Under the pieces are notes generated by a model. That model made no database searches, was not told where the DNA came from, and saw only the letters and a program-made list of their open reading frames with translations. DNA of 64,000 nt from Maribellus sediminis (GTDB lineage: Bacteria; Bacteroidota; Bacteroidia; Bacteroidales; Prolixibacteraceae), in contig NZ_WXUB01000004.1 in assembly GCF_011799805.1 (NCBI RefSeq), forward strand, positions 609,427-673,426. Direction: 5' to 3'. Below, one piece after another: positions 16,856 to 25,262 of this stretch (the stretch's first letter is position 1; every line of letters starts with the position of its first letter). Position numbers and translations under genes: made by a program.

Positions 16856-18121
16856 ATGAAAGCAGAAATAATCACCATTGGCGATGAGATATTAATCGGA
16901 CAGATTGTAGATACCAATTCGGCCTGGATAGGAGAGCAGTTTAACCTGAATGGCATTGAAATTTACCAGATCACTTCGGTTCACGACGATCATGATCATA
17001 TCCTGGAAGCCATAGCAAATGCCGAAAAGAATGTCGACCTGGTGGTGATTACCGGTGGTTTGGGGCCAACAAAAGACGATATCACCAAACACGCGCTTTG
17101 CGAATATTTCAATACTGAACTCGAATTCCACCAGCCAACACTCGATCATATTATCCGTCGATTTAACCTGCGTGGTATCGACATGAATAAATTGAATCGC
17201 GATCAGGCATTGATTCCCGCCGCATGTACCATTCTGCACAACAAACTCGGAACCGCTCCCGGAATGTGGTTCGAGAAAAACGATACCATTTTTGTTTCGA
17301 TGCCGGGTGTACCTTTCGAAATGAAATACCTGGTTGAATTTGAACTGTTGCCACGTTTACGCGAAACCGGCAAAACCAAAGCCATTTACCACAAAACAGT
17401 ACTGACACAGGGAGTTCCTGAATCGATGCTGGCCGAACGAATTGCGCATTGGGAAGATGCACTGCCAAAACACATCAAACTGGCTTATTTGCCCAATCCA
17501 ATGGCGGTGCGTTTGCGTTTGTCGGCCATGGGAACGGATGCGGGAACACTTGAAACGGAAGTTGAAAATGAAATTGCCAAACTGCAGCAGATCATTCCGG
17601 AGAGTATTTTTGGCTACAATACCGAAACGCTGGCCGAAGTTAGCGGAAGGATGCTCGTTGAAATGGGAAAAACCATGGCCGTTGCCGAAAGTTGTACAGG
17701 TGGTTATATTTCGCATTTAGTGACGGAGGTTGCGGGATGTTCTGAATATTACCAGGGAGGTGTAACCTCGTATTCAAACGAAGCCAAGCAAAATATTTTG
17801 GGAGTTAGAAAGGAATCGCTCGAAAACTACGGAGCAGTGAGCGAACAGGTGGCGCTTGAAATGGTGGAAGGCGTAAAACGTGTGTTGAATGCCGATTATG
17901 CCGTTGCCACAACCGGAATTGCCGGACCAACCGGAGGAACAGAAGAAAAACCCGTGGGCACTGTTTGGATCGCTATTTCGGGTCCATATAAAACTTTTGC
18001 CCAAAAATACGTGTTTGTGGGTGATCACCGCGAAAGGAATATTGTTCGTTCGAGCCAGACTGCGCTGCAGATGCTGCGAAGAATGTTGCTGGAAGACAGG
18101 GATGAAAGGTTGAAGGACTGA
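16856..18121 (+). CDS. cinA: CinA family protein with NMN amidohydrolase domain
   Basis: A 421-residue two-domain protein. The N-terminal MoaB/MogA-like domain starts AEIITIGDEILIGQIVDTNS and contains ITGGLGPTKDDITK; the C-terminal domain carries MAVAESCTGGYISHLVTEVAG and ATTGIAGPTGGTEEKPVGTVW, the PncC amidase motifs. Family knowledge: NMN deamidation and ADP-ribose pyrophosphatase in pyridine-nucleotide recycling. Full length. The last codons and stop run into a GAAGGATT-type octamer repeat, so the C-terminus (RDERLKD) may vary between strains. Confidence 0.93.
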   Translation: MKAEIITIGDEILIGQIVDTNSAWIGEQFNLNGIEIYQITSVHDDHDHILEAIANAEKNVDLVVITGGLGPTKDDITKHALCEYFNTELEFHQPTLDHIIRRFNLRGIDMNKLNRDQALIPAACTILHNKLGTAPGMWFEKNDTIFVSMPGVPFEMKYLVEFELLPRLRETGKTKAIYHKTVLTQGVPESMLAERIAHWEDALPKHIKLAYLPNPMAVRLRLSAMGTDAGTLETEVENEIAKLQQIIPESIFGYNTETLAEVSGRMLVEMGKTMAVAESCTGGYISHLVTEVAGCSEYYQGGVTSYSNEAKQNILGVRKESLENYGAVSEQVALEMVEGVKRVLNADYAVATTGIAGPTGGTEEKPVGTVWIAISGPYKTFAQKYVFVGDHRERNIVRSSQTALQMLRRMLLEDRDERLKD

Positions 18122-18165
18122 AGGATTGAAGGATTGAAGGACTGAGAGTCTGAGGGATTGAAATC
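18105..18165 (+). repeat. Octamer repeat tract at the cinA 3' end
   Basis: Imperfect tandem units of the type TGAAGGAT / TGAAGGAC run from the last cinA codons into the spacer. The same motif in reverse complement forms a tract at 22866-22913. The 288-bp spacer up to 18409 otherwise holds only a short dispersed element (18261-18300) and the promoter of the next gene. Confidence 0.75.
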
Positions 18166-18385
18166 CTGAATGCCTAAATACTTAAATGTACTATGCTGAG
18201 GTTTATTCTTCTGCGGCACGTTGAGAATTGGGTTTTGATGGTGTTCATTTCTGTGCCGCGAAATATTACCTTACTTTTGTCATTCCGAAGGAGAAACGAC
18301 TGAGGAATCAGGCTCACAGCTCAAAGCTCGTGGCTATATTTCATTCTTTTAACAACTTCAAACAGCTTTTTGCGTTTCTATATTG

Positions 18386-18393
18386 TATTTTTG
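18386..18393 (+). promoter_or_regulatory. Probable -7 box of the asmA-like gene
   Basis: TATTTTTG matches TAnnTTTG exactly and lies 16 bp before ATG 18410. No good -33 TTTG is found at the expected distance. Confidence 0.4.
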
Positions 18394-18409
18394 AATCAAA
18401 CATTTATCC

Positions 18410-20890
18410 ATGAAACGAGTAGTAACAATAGTTATTATAATAGTCGTAATTCTGATTGCTACAGTAGTGGCCCTGCCTTTATTTTTTAAGCAGAATTTAC
18501 TGGATTACGCCCGAAATACATTGAACAAACAACTTAATGCACAGGTTGAAGTTGCCGATTTGAAGCTATCGCTTTTTCGTAGTTTTCCAAAAGTTAGTGT
18601 CGAATTGCAAGGTGTTGTCATCCAGGGAAAAGGGACTTTTGAAAACGACACTTTATTGCAACTGAACAGTCTGCGAACAACTACCGATTTTAAATCAGTT
18701 TTGCATCCATCGGATATGCATATCGAAGAAATTGTGGTTGACAATGCCAAAATAAATTTGCTCGTAGCTAAAAGTGGTGAAGCGAACTGGGACATTCAAA
18801 AAACAAGCACAGGCAGCGAAGTTAAAACGCAGGATACGCAGGATGCTGAAAGTGAATTTCACTTACAGCTTGATAAAATTGAAATTCGTGATGTATCGGT
18901 AATTTATGTTGATCAGGCAGCAGATATGCTGCTTCAACTCGATGACATCGATTTTGATGTTTCGGGTCAAATGTTTGGTTCGTCAACTCAGCTAAAAACA
19001 AGCGGAGGTGTAAATGAGTTTTCGTTTAGTTATGCCGGCGTAAATTATATTTCAAAAACAAAACTGAGCACCAATACATTGCTCAATGTTAATTTTGAAA
19101 CAATGACCTTCACTATTGCCGAAAATGAGTTGTTGATCAATCGTTTGCCATTGCAACTGAACGGTGATGTAAGTATGCCGTCCGATTCTATATTTTTCGA
19201 TCTGGGTATCCAAACCAATTCATCCGATTTCGAAAACTTCCTGGCGCTTGTTCCACCGGTTTACGAGTCGTACCTGAAAGATATTTCAACCAGTGGCTCG
19301 GCAACCATCAACGGAGCAATTAAAGGCTACTATTTTGGCGAAAGTTATCCGGGTTTCAACCTGAATGCAAGCATTGCCAACGGCCATTTTCAATATGCAG
19401 GAATGCCCGAAGACATTAAGAATATCAGGGCAAAAGTGAGTATTTCAAAACCGCAGGGCGATCTCGATCTCACCAAAATTGTTGTGGAAGATGCGCATGC
19501 AGAGATCCGAAATAATCCGGTTGATCTTTTGCTCAAACTAACACAGCCTGTCAGCGATCCTTATTTCGATGCTACTTTTGTTGGAAAAGTCAACCTTTTA
19601 CACCTGAAAAATGCACTGCCGATCGACAGCGTGAACATGTCGGGAATTATTGATGCCAACATCATGGCTCAGGGAAGGTATTCGGCCATTGAAAAAGAGG
19701 AATACCAAAAGATAAAAACCGATGGTGCTGTTTTGTTGAATGATTTTGTTTACCAGTCACCGGAACTCACCAAAGAGATACGCGTTCCACAGGGACAGAT
19801 GGATTTTTCACCTAAACAGATCAACCTGAGTAAGTTTCACATGCTGATAGGAGCAAGTGATTTTAATTTATCGGGAGCAGTCAGTGATTATCTATCCTAC
19901 TTATTCAGCAATGGAACATTAAACGGCGACTTGCAGCTGAATTCGCAGCATGCCAATTTAAACGAACTGTTGCGTTTGCAGGTGGCCGAAACAAACGGTT
20001 CAAAACAAACCTCAGAAGAAGAGGTGCTTGCGTTTAATGTGCCTCCGCGTATCAATTTCAGGTTGAAATCGAACATTAAAACGGCGGTAATCAATCGTAT
20101 TCCTATTCGAAATATTAACGGTGTTATTAAAGCTGCCGATGAAAAACTGACCCTTGAAAACCTGGATATGGACATGCTGGAAGGTCAGCTTAAAATGAAC
20201 GGTTCGTACCAGAATACAGTTCAGAATGAGCCACTTTTTGATTTTGGTTTCAACATCTCTAAAATCGATATTCCGGCTATGTATAACACACTGGCAGGCA
20301 TTCAGAAAATGATGCCGATGACCGGTAGTTCCACCGGAAAAATCAGTACCGACCTGGGGATAAAAGGCCGCTTAAATCCACAACTGGGGCTTATTGCATC
20401 ATCATTAAACGGCAAAGGAACTTTTAGTACCAACAACCTCGAAATTGTGAATTCACCGGTGTTTAACCAGTTGAGTGGAATTCTGAAAAAAGAAAAACTC
20501 CGCGATATTAAGGTGGATGATTTTATGGCGCATGTTAATATTGAAAACGGAAATCTGCTACTCAAACCATTTACAACAAAAGTAATCGGGCAGGAAACCA
20601 CTGTTGCCGGAAGTTTGAATACCGAAAACCTGATTGACATGCGACTGGATTTTATGGTACAGCGCGATGTGTTTGGCCCCGATATTCAAAAGGTGCTTGG
20701 TGTGATTCCGGGGAACGAGAAAATTAAAATTTTGCCTGCAGGCGTAAATATCAAAGGTCCGGTTGGCAATCCCGAGGTAAAGCCCGATCTCGCTCTTACC
20801 ACCAAAGCCATCGCCGATGCGACAAAAGACGACCTGAAAAATTCGCTGGATAAACTCGGAAAGGGAGTGCTGAAATTGTTTGAAAAATAG
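18410..20890 (+). CDS. AsmA-like envelope protein
   Basis: An 826-residue protein with one N-terminal membrane helix (VVTIVIIIVVILIATVVALPLFF) and a long beta-rich periplasmic body. The opening after the helix (YARNTLNKQLNAQVEVADLKLSLFRSFPKVSVELQGVVIQG) is the typical AsmA N-terminal domain. A C-terminal AsmA_2-like part follows, with the pattern ISTDLGIKGRLNPQLGLIAS and VINIKGPVGNPEVKPDL-like ending. AsmA-type proteins are thought to bridge inner and outer membranes and move phospholipids. Full length and on its own. Confidence 0.88.
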   Translation: MKRVVTIVIIIVVILIATVVALPLFFKQNLLDYARNTLNKQLNAQVEVADLKLSLFRSFPKVSVELQGVVIQGKGTFENDTLLQLNSLRTTTDFKSVLHPSDMHIEEIVVDNAKINLLVAKSGEANWDIQKTSTGSEVKTQDTQDAESEFHLQLDKIEIRDVSVIYVDQAADMLLQLDDIDFDVSGQMFGSSTQLKTSGGVNEFSFSYAGVNYISKTKLSTNTLLNVNFETMTFTIAENELLINRLPLQLNGDVSMPSDSIFFDLGIQTNSSDFENFLALVPPVYESYLKDISTSGSATINGAIKGYYFGESYPGFNLNASIANGHFQYAGMPEDIKNIRAKVSISKPQGDLDLTKIVVEDAHAEIRNNPVDLLLKLTQPVSDPYFDATFVGKVNLLHLKNALPIDSVNMSGIIDANIMAQGRYSAIEKEEYQKIKTDGAVLLNDFVYQSPELTKEIRVPQGQMDFSPKQINLSKFHMLIGASDFNLSGAVSDYLSYLFSNGTLNGDLQLNSQHANLNELLRLQVAETNGSKQTSEEEVLAFNVPPRINFRLKSNIKTAVINRIPIRNINGVIKAADEKLTLENLDMDMLEGQLKMNGSYQNTVQNEPLFDFGFNISKIDIPAMYNTLAGIQKMMPMTGSSTGKISTDLGIKGRLNPQLGLIASSLNGKGTFSTNNLEIVNSPVFNQLSGILKKEKLRDIKVDDFMAHVNIENGNLLLKPFTTKVIGQETTVAGSLNTENLIDMRLDFMVQRDVFGPDIQKVLGVIPGNEKIKILPAGVNIKGPVGNPEVKPDLALTTKAIADATKDDLKNSLDKLGKGVLKLFEK

Positions 20891-21014
20891 TCAATTCTAG
20901 TTTAACACACTTTTCGAATTGTTCAACAATATATTTTTTATCCGCTGTACAAAAATAAAAATGCGTATTTTCGGGCAATAAGAACATGCAGCACTCGTCA
21001 GCCTTCTTAAATTT

Positions 21015-21818
21015 ATGCAAAGAAAAGTAGTTGTTATAACAGGAGCTTCATCTGGGATTGGTAAAGCCTTAGCCGAAAAATATGCCTCAGAAGGTTTTAA
21101 CCTTGTTTTAGCTGCGCGTCGTATCGAGCGGCTCGAAGAACTCAAAGCAAAGCTCAGCAATGTTGAAGTGTTGCCGGTTCAGACTGATGTTACGAAAGAA
21201 GCAGACTGCAAAAATCTGATTGACAAAGCCATTGAGAAATTTGGCAAGATCAATATTCTGATTAACAATGCCGGTATTTCCATGCGAGCTTCGTTCGATG
21301 AAGTTGAGATGGACGTTCTTCGCCAACTGATGGACGTTAATTACTGGGGAACTGTTTACTGCACCAAGTTTGCTTTGCCGCATATTCTCGAACAAAAAGG
21401 ATCGATAGTAGGCGTGATTTCTACCGGAGGTTATATCGGACTTCCTGGTCGTACCGGTTATTCAGGATCGAAATTCGCAGTTCGTGGATTTTTGGATACC
21501 GTACGGATTGAATACCTGCGCTCGGGGCTCCATGTATTGGTAGCAGCACCAGGATTTACGGCCTCCGAAATCAGAAAAACGGCACTTACCAAAGACGGTA
21601 GTCAGCAGGGTGCCACACCACGAAATGAAAGCAAAATGATGTCGGCCGAACGTTGCGCCAGCATTATGTACCGGGCCATTAAACATCGTCGCAGGAAAAT
21701 GATCATATCATTTTGGGATGGAAAAGTAGTGGTGCTTGTGGCCAAACTTTGGGCCTGGTTGGTTGATCAGGCACTGTACCAGGTTTTCAAAAACGAACCT
21801 GATTCACCGCTAAAATAA
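21015..21818 (+). CDS. SDR family oxidoreductase
   Basis: A 267-residue short-chain dehydrogenase. It shows the nucleotide-binding motif TGASSGIGKALAEKYASEG, the NNAG motif (INNAGISMRAS), the catalytic Ser in GVISTGG and the YxxxK pair in YSGSKFAVRGF. The arginines after the second strand (AARRIERL) favour NADP(H). A C-terminal hydrophobic helix pair (VVVLVAKLWAWLVDQALYQVF) may tether it to the membrane, as in DHRS7-like SDRs. Substrate unknown. It converges with the LysE gene 13 bp away. Confidence 0.9.
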   Translation: MQRKVVVITGASSGIGKALAEKYASEGFNLVLAARRIERLEELKAKLSNVEVLPVQTDVTKEADCKNLIDKAIEKFGKINILINNAGISMRASFDEVEMDVLRQLMDVNYWGTVYCTKFALPHILEQKGSIVGVISTGGYIGLPGRTGYSGSKFAVRGFLDTVRIEYLRSGLHVLVAAPGFTASEIRKTALTKDGSQQGATPRNESKMMSAERCASIMYRAIKHRRRKMIISFWDGKVVVLVAKLWAWLVDQALYQVFKNEPDSPLK

Positions 21819-21831
21819 GCTCACTATTTAT

Positions 21832-22473
21832 TTATAACGCCGCTACTTCCTTGTAGATGGTGTGCACCAGGAAAATGATCATAAAAATCACAATTCCTGC
21901 GCCGGCGAGCCGGTTAAACCATAACAAAAATTTCAGACTGAAACGGTTTCGCAGCCGGTCCATCAGCCAGGTAACGAATATCCACCATAGCACTTCACCA
22001 GTAAAAAAGCCCAACAGAATGAAGAATGCCATAATGGGTTTGTTAATACTTAGTGCAATACCAAAACCGGAAAAAATAGCCAGGAGCCAGAACATCACAT
22101 ATGGATTTGAAATGGCGACCATGAAGGTACCTCCGAGGTATTTGGCAGGAGTGGATGTTTTTCGGAGTTTCTTTGCTGTTTGACGTTCGGGGTGCGAAAG
22201 AAAAATTACAATGCCAAGAACGATTAAAATGAGTGCACCGGCCAGTTTAAACCACAATTCGTGCTGTCTGATGATCCCTAAAATCAAGGCCATTCCAAAC
22301 CCGGTAACCGATGCGTAAATGGTATCGGACAAAACAATGCCAAGCGCCGAATAAAAACCTGTTTTACGGTTATGGATCAAGGTACGCTGAATAACCACGA
22401 TTCCCAGTGGTCCCAGCGGAAGTATGGCCAAAATGCCAATAAGAATACCTATCGCCCAGTAGTGTAAAAACAT
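21832..22473 (-). CDS. LysE family exporter
   Basis: A 213-residue protein with six hydrophobic helices. The N-terminus (FLHYWAIGILIGILAILPLGPLGIVVIQRTL) carries the LysE/RhtB-type GPxG motif. The family exports amino acids or related small molecules by proton antiport; substrate unknown. A frame start at 22491 exists, but a consensus promoter box lies between it and ATG 22473, so 22473 is chosen. The box is only 4 bp from that ATG, which implies a leaderless or nearly leaderless mRNA. Confidence 0.87.
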   Translation of the reverse strand: MFLHYWAIGILIGILAILPLGPLGIVVIQRTLIHNRKTGFYSALGIVLSDTIYASVTGFGMALILGIIRQHELWFKLAGALILIVLGIVIFLSHPERQTAKKLRKTSTPAKYLGGTFMVAISNPYVMFWLLAIFSGFGIALSINKPIMAFFILLGFFTGEVLWWIFVTWLMDRLRNRFSLKFLLWFNRLAGAGIVIFMIIFLVHTIYKEVAAL

Positions 22474-22477
22474 GCTG

Positions 22478-22507
22478 CAAATATAAATCATTCATTCGAA
22501 CGGCAAA
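22478..22507 (-). promoter_or_regulatory. Promoter of the LysE gene, immediately before the ATG
   Basis: On the minus strand TTTG (22507-22504), an 18-bp spacer and TATATTTG (22485-22478) form a near-consensus Bacteroidota promoter. Only CAGC separates the box from ATG at 22473, so transcription should start at or within one or two bases of the start codon. Confidence 0.6.
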
Positions 22508-22514
22508 TTGCCGG
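22501..22514. promoter_or_regulatory. Palindrome over the -33 box of the LysE promoter
   Basis: CGGCAAATTGCCGG is a near-perfect palindrome that covers the -33 TTTG. The position fits an operator. Its core GGCAA(n)TTGCC is the same as in the 41-bp array at 4143-4319. Confidence 0.4.
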
Positions 22515-22865
22515 ATTATTAAAATATGGCTATCATTTTCACACTAGATACTTGTTTGTGGATACTGGATTTTCGATACAGCCTACATACAGATCCCTCA
22601 ATGCGTTCGGGATGACAAAGAATGTATCATATCTGGCGGCGCAGAAGTAAAACAGAAGAAAATATATAGTATTTCGCCGCTCAAATATTTATCTAACTCC
22701 TTATTCCGAATCCGCCAGTTGGTGGGAGGAATTTGTTACAAAAGTTGTGAGCCCCGGGCTGCGAGTTTTTACCATCTAAATAGAATATTGGATACTTGTT
22801 AGCATATCTTAGCTATTAATTTTATTAGAGCATTCTCGCATTATGGCATTCATGCATTACAGCAG

Positions 22866-22913
22866 TCCCTCAATCCTTCAACCCTTCAATCCTTCAACCC
22901 TTCAATCCTTCCT
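22866..22913. repeat. Octamer tract CCTTCAAT/CCTTCAAC
   Basis: About six imperfect head-to-tail copies of an 8-bp unit, the reverse complement of the tract at 18105-18165. Of low complexity and outside genes. Confidence 0.8.
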
Positions 22914-22992
22914 TCCATATATTCTGGCAACATTGTCAGGCTTTCGGTTCGATTGTCAGCTACAATTACTAAAAAAGTTTTTTGGATTGTTT

Positions 22993-23024
22993 TTTGAGTT
23001 TCTCTGGGGAGTGACTTAATTTTG
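22993..23024 (+). promoter_or_regulatory. Promoter of the TPR gene, immediately before the ATG
   Basis: TTTG (22993-22996), exactly 20 bp, then TAATTTTG (23017-23024): a perfect match to the Bacteroidota consensus. ATG 23030 follows after 5 bp, so the transcript probably begins at or beside the start codon. Confidence 0.6.
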
Positions 23025-23029
23025 ATTAT

Positions 23030-25252
23030 ATGACCGATAAGGAACAAAATATACAATACGCATTAATTTGTCGCCATTTAACCGAACGCAAATTAAAACC
23101 GGCTTTCGATCAACTGGAAACATTGATAAAGGAAAGCGAGCAACCTTTATTCTTGGATGAATGGCGCAACCTGGAGCAAACCTACAGTTTTATGCTGAAG
23201 TATACGGTGGAAGGAATCAAGGATCCGGAACGTCAAAGAATTTACCGGAGTCTGATTGTTTCAGCCTTTAGTTTGCTGGACAAGGTTTACGATGGTGTAC
23301 GGCAGAAATATTCGTCGTCGCTGGAGTTTGAAAAGAAGCGGAGTTTCGAGAGCCGAATCGATTTTTCAGGGTATTTATCCGAGCTTGAAAGTTTTGAGCT
23401 GGAAGATGACCTGGAAAACCTGCTCAGCGAAGCGGATGTGGTACGCGACAAATCAACGGCGGATGCTTCGGAATTGCAGAACAAATATGTGCGTTTGTTT
23501 TACCACATCTGGTTCTCCAACAAATTAAGTGATGTTGAAAGTGATTTTCTTGGCAACTTTTACCAAAGCGAATTGATTCCTGTTCCTTATAAATCGTTTA
23601 TCACCTCTTCGCTATTGATGAGTTTGTTACGCTATTTCGATACCGAAAAGTTTTCGGTTCTTTTTGATGCTTACGAAAACGAATTCCCCGAAATTAGTCA
23701 GCGTGCGATGATCGCATTGCTGGTTGCATTTTATCAGTACGACGATCGCATGGAATTTTACCCGGCGATTACCGGACGCTTAAAATTGCTGAACGAGAAT
23801 CCCGATTTTAAGCGCAACCTTGAAACGGTGATCATTCAGTTCATCCGCAGTAAGGAAACCGAAAAAATACAAAAAAAGATCACCGACGAGATCATTCCTG
23901 AAATGATCAAAATAAGTCCGACTCTGAAGGATAAGATAAATCTCGACAGTTTGATGGACGAGAGTTTGGGTGAAGATAAAAATCCGGAGTGGGAGAAGAT
24001 TTTTGAAGATTCCCCGGGCTTGATGAATAAAATGGAAGAGTTTTCAGAAATGCAGATGGAAGGAGCCGATGTTTTTATGAGCTCTTTTTCGATGCTGAAA
24101 ATGTTCCCGTTTTTTAGTGAAGTAACAAACTGGTTCATGCCGTTTTTTGCTTCAAACCCGGAGATTAGCAATTCAATAGATATGAATGATGAGGTAAATT
24201 CACGCTTTATTAAAGCCATCGATTTTGCTCCGATACTTTGTAACTCCGATAAATATTCGTTCTGTTTTAGTTTGAAAAACCTGCCTGCCGAAAACCGTGA
24301 GTTTATGGCCGAAGGAATGAAAGCGGAAATGGATCAATTTAACGAGTTACAGGACGATGAAGAATTAACCGATCCGGGGAAAAAAGCCGGATTGATATCG
24401 AACCAGGTTATCCAGGATTTGTATCGTTTCTATAAACTGCATCCACGCAAAGCCGGATTTGAGGACATTTTTGCCTGGCGCTTCGATTTTCATAACAAAA
24501 AAACACTGGGCGAAATTTTAAAAGAAGACGATACCATTCTTCGGAATATTGCTGAATACTATTTTTCGAAGAATTATTATCGCGAGGCAGCAGAGGTTTT
24601 CGATTACCTGCTTAAACTTGAAAAGAGTGGTGAGTTGTATCAAAAGCTGGGTTATTGTTACCAGCAACTCAACGATTTTGGCGAAGCGCTTGAAACCTAC
24701 AAAAAGGCTGAGTTATACGACCTGAACCGGAAGTGGAACCTCAATAAAATTGCCTTGTGTTACCGCAATCTGAAACAACCCGAAAAGGCGTTGGAATATT
24801 ATCGCATGGCGGAAAAACTGGATGAAGATAACCTGAATATCCAGCTTAATATCGGGCATTGTTTGCTTGAGTTGGGGAAATTCGATGAGGCCTTAAAATC
24901 GTATTTTAAGGTGGAATACCTGGCTCCGGGCAACAAAAAAGTGTGGCGCCCCATTGGTTGGTGTTCTTTCCTGATTGGTAAAAAACAGCAAGCCGAAAAA
25001 TATTTCCAAAAGCTGGTTGATGATGATCCCAATAAGCACGACCTGATGAATATGGGCCATGTGCAGTGGAGTCTTGGCAAGCGAAAAGTGGCGCTCGATT
25101 TTTACAAGCAGTCGATCAATCAGGCTGAGTTTACTGAAAGTGAGTTCTTCAAGGTATTTGAGGATGATCTTCCACACCTGATCGAACAGGGAATCGACAG
25201 CGACGACGTGCCAATTATGCTCGATCAGTTGCGGTATTTTGTAGAAGAGTAG
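23030..25252 (+). CDS. Tetratricopeptide-repeat protein
   Basis: A 740-residue soluble protein without signal peptide. The first about 480 residues are helical and unassigned. Residues about 510-700 form at least five TPR units (AAEVFDYLLKLEKSGELYQKLGYCYQQLNDFGEALETYKKAE, KWNLNKIALCYRNLKQPEKALEYYRMAEKLD, NIQLNIGHCLLELGKFDEALKSYFKVEYL and further ones, quoted here only as short pattern pieces: LGYCYQQLNDFGEAL, IALCYRNLKQPEKAL, IGHCLLELGKFDEAL). TPRs mediate protein-protein contact, so a scaffold role is likely; partners unknown. No ATG other than 23030 is available near the N-terminus. Confidence 0.85.
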   Translation: MTDKEQNIQYALICRHLTERKLKPAFDQLETLIKESEQPLFLDEWRNLEQTYSFMLKYTVEGIKDPERQRIYRSLIVSAFSLLDKVYDGVRQKYSSSLEFEKKRSFESRIDFSGYLSELESFELEDDLENLLSEADVVRDKSTADASELQNKYVRLFYHIWFSNKLSDVESDFLGNFYQSELIPVPYKSFITSSLLMSLLRYFDTEKFSVLFDAYENEFPEISQRAMIALLVAFYQYDDRMEFYPAITGRLKLLNENPDFKRNLETVIIQFIRSKETEKIQKKITDEIIPEMIKISPTLKDKINLDSLMDESLGEDKNPEWEKIFEDSPGLMNKMEEFSEMQMEGADVFMSSFSMLKMFPFFSEVTNWFMPFFASNPEISNSIDMNDEVNSRFIKAIDFAPILCNSDKYSFCFSLKNLPAENREFMAEGMKAEMDQFNELQDDEELTDPGKKAGLISNQVIQDLYRFYKLHPRKAGFEDIFAWRFDFHNKKTLGEILKEDDTILRNIAEYYFSKNYYREAAEVFDYLLKLEKSGELYQKLGYCYQQLNDFGEALETYKKAELYDLNRKWNLNKIALCYRNLKQPEKALEYYRMAEKLDEDNLNIQLNIGHCLLELGKFDEALKSYFKVEYLAPGNKKVWRPIGWCSFLIGKKQQAEKYFQKLVDDDPNKHDLMNMGHVQWSLGKRKVALDFYKQSINQAEFTESEFFKVFEDDLPHLIEQGIDSDDVPIMLDQLRYFVEE

Positions 25253-25262
25253 GGGATAACTG

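Larger units (their letters stand above)
22514..23029. other. Intergenic region with repeats, no gene seen
   Basis: About 500 bp between divergent LysE and TPR genes. It holds the two promoters, a fragment of a dispersed GGGATGACAAAG-type element (about 22606-22620), and the CCTTCAAT octamer tract. No coding frame of substance on either strand. Confidence 0.65.
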
